Of a stretch of 14,861 bases of DNA, positions 1-4,667 are shown in pieces. Below the pieces are notes generated by a model that searched no databases, was not told the origin of the DNA, and saw nothing but the letters and a program-made list of their open reading frames with translations. Both the position numbers and the translations under genes were made by a program. Where the stretch lies: the NCBI GenBank assembly GCA_030630445.1, contig DAOVNC010000034.1, positions 1-14,861 of the forward strand, given 5' to 3'. Each line of letters opens with the position of its first letter. Position 1 is the first letter of the stretch. Origin of the DNA: Kiritimatiellales bacterium. GTDB taxonomy: Bacteria; Verrucomicrobiota; Kiritimatiellia; Kiritimatiellales; Pontiellaceae.

Positions 1-708
1 CTTGAAACCGTGAAAAAGAATCCTGCTCGCCACACGGTCTATCTTGCCGCGATCTATACCGGATTGCGTCGTGCGGAACTGGAAGCCTTGGAATGGGGCG
101 ATGTTATGCTGGGTGCCGTTTCTCCCTATCTTGCCGTCCGGGCATCGACGACCAAGAATGGAAAGGATTCGGATATTCCGCTGCACCCTATCCTGATCGA
201 AGCTCTGCGCAAGCTTAAGCCAGCCAAAGCAAAGCCCATTGATCGTGTTCTTGAAGTTCCTTCCATTGAGGAGTACCGCGAAGACCTCCAGCAAGCCGAA
301 ATTGTGTATCTGGACGAACGCGGCAACAAGGCGGACTTTCATGCCTTACGGAAGACCTATGGAACACTGATGCAGATTGCGGGAGTAAATCCGCGTACCG
401 CTCAAGAATTGATGCGCCACAGCGACATTAAACTGACTACGCAGATTTATACGGATGCGAACCTGCTGCCAAAGGTGGCCGCAATACACAGTTTGCCAGA
501 TATAAATTTTGCCCTACATACTGCCACCCCAAATATGGCAAAGTGTGGCAATCTGAGTCCTGCGCTGTCCCAAACTCAGGAAGGAACGAACCCACTTTCG
601 ACCAATGGTATGGGGGTTTTAGGGGCAATGAGTCTCGAAATGTCCCAAGGAGAGAATGGTGCCGGAGGTGGGACTCGAACCCACACAGATTTCTCCGCGG
701 GATTTTGA
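1..708 (+). CDS. Tyrosine recombinase/integrase, 3' part (5' end outside window)
   Basis: This is the C-terminal catalytic domain of a tyrosine site-specific recombinase that cuts and rejoins DNA at attachment sites. The frame is open from base 1, so the N-terminal DNA-binding part lies outside the window; a GTG at 10 is in frame but is unlikely to be the start. Catalytic residues appear in the expected order: the first Arg in TGLRRAEL, a beta-hairpin Lys in TTKNGK, HxxR in FHALRKTYGT, the second His in MRHSD, and the nucleophilic Tyr in QIYTD (codon 448-450). About 85 further codons follow the Tyr, longer than usual, and the stop (706-708) lies inside the anticodon region of tRNA-Leu on the other strand. 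The last residues (GGGTRTHT) are merely translated tRNA. The gene converges on the tRNA 3' end, as integrases of tRNA-inserted islands often do. It could belong to a live element or a remnant. Confidence 0.9.
   Translation, partial: LETVKKNPARHTVYLAAIYTGLRRAELEALEWGDVMLGAVSPYLAVRASTTKNGKDSDIPLHPILIEALRKLKPAKAKPIDRVLEVPSIEEYREDLQQAEIVYLDERGNKADFHALRKTYGTLMQIAGVNPRTAQELMRHSDIKLTTQIYTDANLLPKVAAIHSLPDINFALHTATPNMAKCGNLSPALSQTQEGTNPLSTNGMGVLGAMSLEMSQGENGAGGGTRTHTDFSAGF
522..579. repeat. Small inverted repeats between recombinase catalytic core and tRNA
   Basis: Two short inverted repeats sit in the tail of the recombinase frame: TGCCAC (522-527) against GTGGCA (545-550), with an extra TGGCA at 536-540, and CTGAGT (553-558) against ACTCAG (574-579). 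Neither is followed by a T-run on either strand, so they are not obvious intrinsic terminators. Their position between the catalytic Tyr codon and the tRNA 3' end is where recombinase binding sites of an attachment region would be expected. That role is inference; the repeats are short enough to arise by chance. Confidence 0.25.
657..708. other. Putative att junction: tRNA-Leu 3' part shared with recombinase frame
   Basis: Genomic islands that insert at tRNA genes usually recombine within the 3' half of the tRNA and restore it on insertion. Here the recombinase reading frame enters the intact 3' half of tRNA-Leu and ends within it, so this segment probably contains the crossover. The matching direct repeat should lie at the other end of the element, left of base 1, and cannot be seen. 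The exact borders are not determinable from this window. Confidence 0.4.
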
Positions 709-741
709 ATCCCGTGCGTCTACCGATTTCGCCACTCCGGC
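657..741 (-). tRNA. tRNA-Leu (anticodon CAA)
   Basis: On the minus strand this folds as a complete leucine tRNA. The acceptor stem is GCCGGAG (741-735) with CTCCGGC (667-661), followed by discriminator A and an encoded CCA (659-657). The D-arm is GCG/CGC with the GGTAGA loop. The anticodon stem CGGGA/TCCCG encloses loop TTCAAAA, giving anticodon CAA for UUG codons. A long class II variable arm has a CGGA/TCTG stem and GAAA loop, and the T-arm is GTGGG-TTCGAGT-CCCAC. The design closely parallels E. coli leuX, a well-known integration target. The gene's 3' end faces the recombinase, and the recombinase stop codon falls inside it. No intrinsic terminator is visible downstream (below 657), which would fit an inserted element having displaced the original downstream flank. 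Confidence 0.97.
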
Positions 742-760
742 TAGAGGGTGAAAGACGAGG

Positions 761-788
761 AAGATACCAAACCGTTTGAGTTTGGCAA
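761..788 (-). promoter_or_regulatory. Predicted sigma-70-type promoter for tRNA-Leu
   Basis: Reading the minus strand there is a -35 box TTGCCA (788-783), a 16-base spacer and a -10 box TATCTT (766-761). Transcription would start about 10 bases before the mature tRNA 5' end at 741. The spacing and position are good for a tRNA promoter. No experimental support exists. Confidence 0.55.
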
Positions 789-851
789 CTGCTTTTCCGC
801 GATTTGCCGAGCTCGTTCGCTTTTCGCTCATTCAGCTTCGGTGCGCGTGCC

Positions 852-932
852 GGCGGGGTCTGGGTCCCCGCCCTGCAGGTGTAGCCGCGATCCACTTGTC
901 CGCCGTAGCCCGGCGGAGGTGGATGATCGCGG
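852..932. repeat. Two adjacent palindromes, REP-like intergenic element
   Basis: Two stem-loops lie side by side. The first pairs GGCGGGG (852-858) with CCCCGCC (866-872). The second is larger and nested: CCGCGATCCAC (885-895) pairs with GTGGATGATCGCGG (919-932) with three extra bases, and inside it TCCGCCG (899-905) pairs perfectly with CGGCGGA (911-917). Neither is followed by a T-run. The nested form, small loop and intergenic location resemble dispersed REP-type palindromes. Only one copy is present here, so genome-wide repetition is inferred, not seen. Confidence 0.5.
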
Positions 933-1208
933 AGCTTGGCCAAAAAGATGAGGCTCGACCCGCGCAATCCATACCCAAACCGGCCCACTAAAACCCGCGA
1001 AACCCCATAAAAATGGTCGCGTATTTTCTCGCCGAATCAATACTTCGTAAATTATGGATTCGCGCCTGTCGGAAATTATTTTCGCTTTGCCCAGCGCGCG
1101 GCCTCTCTCCCGTGGTCGGGTGCCGTTTGTGTTGGTTTTATTTGCTTTTTCTCCACCGGGCACGTAGCTTGCCTCTTCCGAATCCAACCAGAATGGGAAC
1201 GAGGGGTA
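933..1208. other. Non-coding leader ahead of the sigma factor gene
   Basis: Together with 742-932 this forms a stretch of about 470 bases without a credible gene. It holds a short inverted repeat, CGAATC (1033-1038) against GATTCG (1057-1062), and an A/T-rich patch around 1010-1085. Downstream is a pyrimidine-rich stretch near 1125-1155. The sigma factor gene's promoter should be here, but no convincing -35/-10 pair stands out, which would fit use of an alternative sigma factor. Open frames across the region show no protein-like pattern. Confidence 0.35.
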
Positions 1209-1808
1209 ATGGAAGACCAGTACAAGACACGAGCAACATTGATCCAACGCGTACAGAACCAACACGACGATGCGTCGTGGGAGGAGTTTGTGTATGTCTA
1301 CCGCCGTTATATCTATGCGATTATCCGGAGCATGAATATTTCGGAGCACGATACGGAGGATATCCTCCAGCAGGTGCTCATCAATCTCTGGAACAGCCTG
1401 CCTAAAATGGACTACGACAAGATCAACCGCTTCCGTAGCTGGCTGAGCACCGTCACGAAAAACTGCGTGACCGATTTTATCCGGAAACGCACCCGCGACG
1501 CCAACCGTCTAAAAAAGGCAGGAAAGGATGAGACGCTCACCTATCTCAAGTCCATTCGCCTGCCGGAGATCGATACGATTGCCGAACGCGAGTGGGAAAT
1601 CCACTTGACCAACCTGGCATTGGAAAATATCGAATCCTTGTTTTCCGGCAAGGCGGTCGATGCGTTCCGGCTGACCTTGGAGGGCAAAGGCGTCGAGGAA
1701 ATTGCGAAGGAGCTGGACCTAAAGGAAAATTCGGTCTACCGACTGAAAAACCGGGTAAAAGACCGGTTGATCCAGGAGATTGTGCATCTACGCGAGGAAT
1801 TGGAATAA
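1209..1808 (+). CDS. RNA polymerase sigma factor, ECF (sigma-70 family)
   Basis: The 199-residue product has the two-domain layout of an ECF sigma factor, which directs RNA polymerase to a small set of promoters. Region 2 spans about residues 22-95, with the helix around EHDTEDILQQVLINLW and the promoter-melting segment FRSWLSTVTKNCVTDFIRKR. Region 4 spans about 133-197, with a helix-turn-helix at GVEEIAKELDLKENSVYRLK (161-180) that would read the -35 box. A GAGGGG motif lies just before the ATG. No anti-sigma gene is adjacent. Instead the gene converges on a membrane Ser/Thr kinase-like gene, the stops being 11 bases apart. In PVC bacteria ECF factors linked to Ser/Thr kinases are a known theme (usually side by side in one direction), so control by that protein is plausible but inferred. 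The target regulon is unknown. Confidence 0.93.
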   Translation: MEDQYKTRATLIQRVQNQHDDASWEEFVYVYRRYIYAIIRSMNISEHDTEDILQQVLINLWNSLPKMDYDKINRFRSWLSTVTKNCVTDFIRKRTRDANRLKKAGKDETLTYLKSIRLPEIDTIAEREWEIHLTNLALENIESLFSGKAVDAFRLTLEGKGVEEIAKELDLKENSVYRLKNRVKDRLIQEIVHLREELE

Positions 1809-1819
1809 CCTCCCCCCTA

Positions 1820-3889
1820 TTATTGCTTGGCATCCACCACCGTCATGATTCTTCCCAGCTCCGTAAGCATCTCCTTGGGGTAGTCCTCTTTGTTTAGAAC
1901 AATTCGCCGGGTCCCCATTGAAACCAGTTGCTTGAGCAGGGCATTCTTGTCTGCAAACCGGATTCCCTCCATGCGCAATTCCCCAAGCTTCAGTCCCCGC
2001 AGTTCGGTAGGATCGTCCATCTTCGAATAGCTGATATCCAATGACTCGAGATGCAGCGGTTGCAGTACATTTCGACGGTAGACGCCGATGATATTGAGCG
2101 AGTATACGGCATAGGATGAGCGGGAAAAATCGAGATGGTAGCCCTTCTTCAACTTGGTCAACTCCAACGGTTTTTCCTGCGGATGGCGGGTGTTGTTCAG
2201 CTTGTCCAGAACCGCAATGGCAAGGGGGATATATTCTTCCGGGGTTGCCGATACCGGGCGGCGGCGCATGTGGTGGTAGTAGAGGTAGAAAAGCGTCATT
2301 TTGTTCGTGTATCTGGCTTCGTTGAACAAGTTGGCCAATTGCTTGTCGGCGAGGCGTTTTTTATCCACGGGCTTGATCCCTGCGTACTTGTGGCTGAGCG
2401 TCCTCAAATGGCCCACCCGTCTCGAGTCCCCGGCACCATCAAAGCATTCGCTGGCGGCACTGAACTCCTGCAGCACGAAATGCAGGACACCCTTTTGTTC
2501 CAACAGGTTTTGCAACTTAACCGTATCGACGTTTTCCTTTAGGCCGGTTTCCAATACCTGGATCATGGAGGGCGCATTGATGAAGTCACGGCTCTTCACG
2601 GTATAGAGTACCGCTTCGCCAAGATCCTGGCTGAGCTCCTTGCTCACTTGCTGCTCCTTGACATAAAGCAGAAAGTTTTCCTCGGCCTTCTCGCGCGCCG
2701 CCACGGCCTCTGCCTTTTCACGACTGATCGCCACAAGGTTGGTGCCAACGATCCCGGCGAGCAGAAGCAGGAAAAACATCAACAAGAAAGAGATACGGCT
2801 GTGGCGGTGCATGAGCAACGACATGTGGGTGACCATCCCTGCGTGCTCCGCCTTGGTAGGATAGCCGGATAGGTATCGGCCAATCTCCTTCCGCAAGGCC
2901 AGGGCGCTTTCATAGCGGTCAGCCGGCTTGAGGGCGAGCGCCTTCATCGTGACCGCCACCAAACCAGCCGGAATGTGCCGATCCGGTTTGCGGCGGCGAG
3001 GCGGCACCACCTTGCCCTCGCGCGTGTTCTTGATCACTTCGTTTGCCGAGACCCCGCGCACGGGCAGTTCGTGCGTCAGGAGCATGTAGAGCATGGCTCC
3101 CAGCGCATAGATATCCGTTTGGGGCGTTTTTTCCCCATAGGCCTGCGTCTGTTCGGGTGCCATGAAGCCGGGGGTGCCCTTCATGGTTCCCGAGAGGGTC
3201 ATGTCGTTGAGCACATCGCCGTCAAGGAGGTCGGAAGCGTCGGCGGAGTCGTTTTCCGGCGTGCTCAACACCCGTGCCAGGCCCCAGTCGCATACGAGCA
3301 CCTCGCCGAACTCCCCCACCCGGATATTATCGGGCTTGATATCCAAGTGCAGCACATTGCGCGAGTGGGCATAGGCGATTGCATCGCAGATCTTGAGAAA
3401 AATATTAAGCAGCGTCTCCAATGGATATTCGCGACGATAGGTTTCGTCGCCATCGCGCAGCTTTCCAACAATTGACTTCAGGCTATCGCCCGGCACCAGT
3501 TCCATCGAAAAGAACGGGGTGTCCTCGGAATCGACCCCCATGTTGTAGACCGGCATGATGTTGGGATGCGCCAGGTTGGCCGTAAGGCGGGCTTCGCGCA
3601 GAAACTGTTCATGGTCCTGGGGACTTTTCGCGTGCGCCGCGCGCGCCATGGCCACGCGCCGGTCGAGCAGGTGGTCGTGAACCAACGTGATTTTCTTTTC
3701 ACCACCCTCGGCAATTTCCCGGATCTCGCGATAGCGCGCAATGTGGTCCTTCAGCGAATTCAGAATCGGTGTCAGCGAGGCCGCCTCTGCGTCCGACATG
3801 GTCGTCGTGCCCGTCTCGTAGAATTCCCGAAGCGTCTCGTTGCGCGCCATGAACCCTTTCTCCATATCCTTGTCCGTATCGTCCGCCAT
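1820..3889 (-). CDS. Transmembrane Ser/Thr protein kinase-like protein with WNK-like lysine placement
   Basis: With the ATG at 3889 the product has 689 residues. A cytoplasmic Hanks-type kinase domain (about 54-345) shows the alphaC Glu in FLREARL (E99), catalytic loop HLDIKPDN (181-188), DWG in place of DFG (201-203), and GTPGFMAPEQ (238-247). The usual ATP-contacting lysine is missing: VAIK reads VAMA (79-82). The glycine loop is degenerate (AEGGEKKI), with K65 where WNK kinases hold their displaced lysine. One membrane helix follows (about 368-388), then a charged segment likely to be coiled coil (388-420). An exported region of about 270 residues ends in leucine-rich-repeat-like units (LESLDIS, LGELRM). 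An open frame extends upstream to 4000 but overlaps the phosphatase gene and is low-complexity, so 3889 is preferred; internal ATGs at residues 10 and 14 are possible. The upstream phosphatase ends 14 bases away, suggesting one transcript. It could be active, WNK-like, or a pseudokinase. Confidence 0.88.
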   Translation of the reverse strand: MADDTDKDMEKGFMARNETLREFYETGTTTMSDAEAASLTPILNSLKDHIARYREIREIAEGGEKKITLVHDHLLDRRVAMARAAHAKSPQDHEQFLREARLTANLAHPNIMPVYNMGVDSEDTPFFSMELVPGDSLKSIVGKLRDGDETYRREYPLETLLNIFLKICDAIAYAHSRNVLHLDIKPDNIRVGEFGEVLVCDWGLARVLSTPENDSADASDLLDGDVLNDMTLSGTMKGTPGFMAPEQTQAYGEKTPQTDIYALGAMLYMLLTHELPVRGVSANEVIKNTREGKVVPPRRRKPDRHIPAGLVAVTMKALALKPADRYESALALRKEIGRYLSGYPTKAEHAGMVTHMSLLMHRHSRISFLLMFFLLLLAGIVGTNLVAISREKAEAVAAREKAEENFLLYVKEQQVSKELSQDLGEAVLYTVKSRDFINAPSMIQVLETGLKENVDTVKLQNLLEQKGVLHFVLQEFSAASECFDGAGDSRRVGHLRTLSHKYAGIKPVDKKRLADKQLANLFNEARYTNKMTLFYLYYHHMRRRPVSATPEEYIPLAIAVLDKLNNTRHPQEKPLELTKLKKGYHLDFSRSSYAVYSLNIIGVYRRNVLQPLHLESLDISYSKMDDPTELRGLKLGELRMEGIRFADKNALLKQLVSMGTRRIVLNKEDYPKEMLTELGRIMTVVDAKQ

Positions 3890-3903
3890 GGAGGGTGCCT
3901 TGC

Positions 3904-4545
3904 CTAGTCTGAGGGGAAGATTTCGAGGAGTTCGCGGGGGTGTTCGACGAGGTAGTCGGGATTGGAGCGGGCGAGGGCCTGGACGGTGTTGAGTCCCCAT
4001 GCGACGGCGACGGACTTGGCACCGGCAAGCCGCGCGCTTTCCACATCCACGGAAGTGTCGCCGACATAAAAGAGGGTCTGCGGATCGATTCCCCGTTCGC
4101 GGATATATTTTTTAACCCGGCGTTTTTTGCTGAGGATACTGCGGGTGGAATGCACCTCGTCGAACCAGTCGATGGCGTGCTGTCCAAGAAACGCGTGTAC
4201 GTTTTTGCTGCGGTTGGACGTAAGGATATCCATGTGGTAGCGACCGCTCTCGTGTATCCGGGTCAGCACCTCCGCCAAGCCTTCAGGCGGATGGATTTCA
4301 TGAATGTCCTGGTGCATCAACCGCCGCGCATGGATGGCGACAACCGGCACCTTCCAGAGGGCGATTCCGACGTGTTCGATGAATTCGTGTATGTTCAAAT
4401 GCCGGACGATCTCGATCTCCTCCTCGGGAAGATGGCGATAGCCATAGACGGACGACAACCGGTTGAAGACGGTGTGGATCAGCATCATCGTTTCGGCAAG
4501 CGTGCCGTCAAAATCAAATAAGATGGTAGGTTTTTGCGTATTCAT
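3904..4545 (-). CDS. HAD-superfamily phosphatase, phosphoglycolate phosphatase-like
   Basis: The 213-residue protein is a cytoplasmic HAD hydrolase that would remove phosphate through an aspartyl-phosphate intermediate. Motif I is DFDGTLAET with nucleophile D11 and acid/base D13. Motif II is the Thr/Ser in LTSN (108-111), motif III a Lys in the SKKRRVKK stretch (139-146), and motif IV VGDTSVD (161-167). Residues 20-85 form an alpha-helical C1 cap of the kind seen in phosphoglycolate phosphatase and pyrophosphatase PpaX-like enzymes. The substrate cannot be read from sequence, so no symbol is given. It precedes the kinase-like gene by 14 bases and is divergent from the cytochrome gene. A small hairpin, GAGTC/GACTC, sits immediately before its ATG (4546-4559). 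The ribosome site is weak. Confidence 0.9.
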   Translation of the reverse strand: MNTQKPTILFDFDGTLAETMMLIHTVFNRLSSVYGYRHLPEEEIEIVRHLNIHEFIEHVGIALWKVPVVAIHARRLMHQDIHEIHPPEGLAEVLTRIHESGRYHMDILTSNRSKNVHAFLGQHAIDWFDEVHSTRSILSKKRRVKKYIRERGIDPQTLFYVGDTSVDVESARLAGAKSVAVAWGLNTVQALARSNPDYLVEHPRELLEIFPSD

Positions 4546-4578
4546 GAGTCGTCGGACTCTACGGCCTGCCCAAAGTTG

Positions 4579-4605
4579 AAACCAGTAGAAAGCATCTGGT
4601 TTTTA
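4579..4605. repeat. Inverted repeat in the divergent phosphatase/cytochrome intergenic region
   Basis: AAACCAG (4579-4585) pairs with CTGGTTT (4596-4602) around a 10-base loop, and two more T residues follow on the plus strand. The 122-base gap separates two divergent genes, so the repeat could be an operator for one or both. It could also be a weak terminator-like hairpin, though nothing upstream on the plus strand needs terminating. No confident -35/-10 pair was found on either strand here. Confidence 0.3.
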
Positions 4606-4667
4606 CGCGGTGGCCAATGGTGGAAAGGCTGTACATCCACATCATCTTCCCGTATGAATTCACCCTT

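Noticed and set aside
553..579. Hairpin CTGAGT/ACTCAG as terminator for tRNA-Leu
   Set aside because: No T-run follows on either strand and the loop is long.
543..779. Open frame across the tRNA containing RWDSNPHRF
   Set aside because: This is a well-known false protein produced by translating tRNA-Leu genes; no independent coding signal.
437..988. Minus-strand open frame of about 180 codons over the recombinase tail, tRNA and palindromes
   Set aside because: It crosses an intact tRNA and the repeat region and has no recognisable protein pattern.
828..1349. Minus-strand open frame in the gap before the sigma factor
   Set aside because: It overlaps the palindromes and the start of a convincing sigma factor gene, and its composition is unlike a real protein.
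3890..4000. N-terminal extension of the kinase-like gene to 4000
   Set aside because: It overlaps the end of the phosphatase gene and encodes a Pro/Arg-rich low-complexity stretch; the ATG at 3889 fits better.
4617..4667. Upstream in-frame ATG for the cytochrome
   Set aside because: It would place 17 extra residues ahead of a clean signal peptide that begins at 4668.
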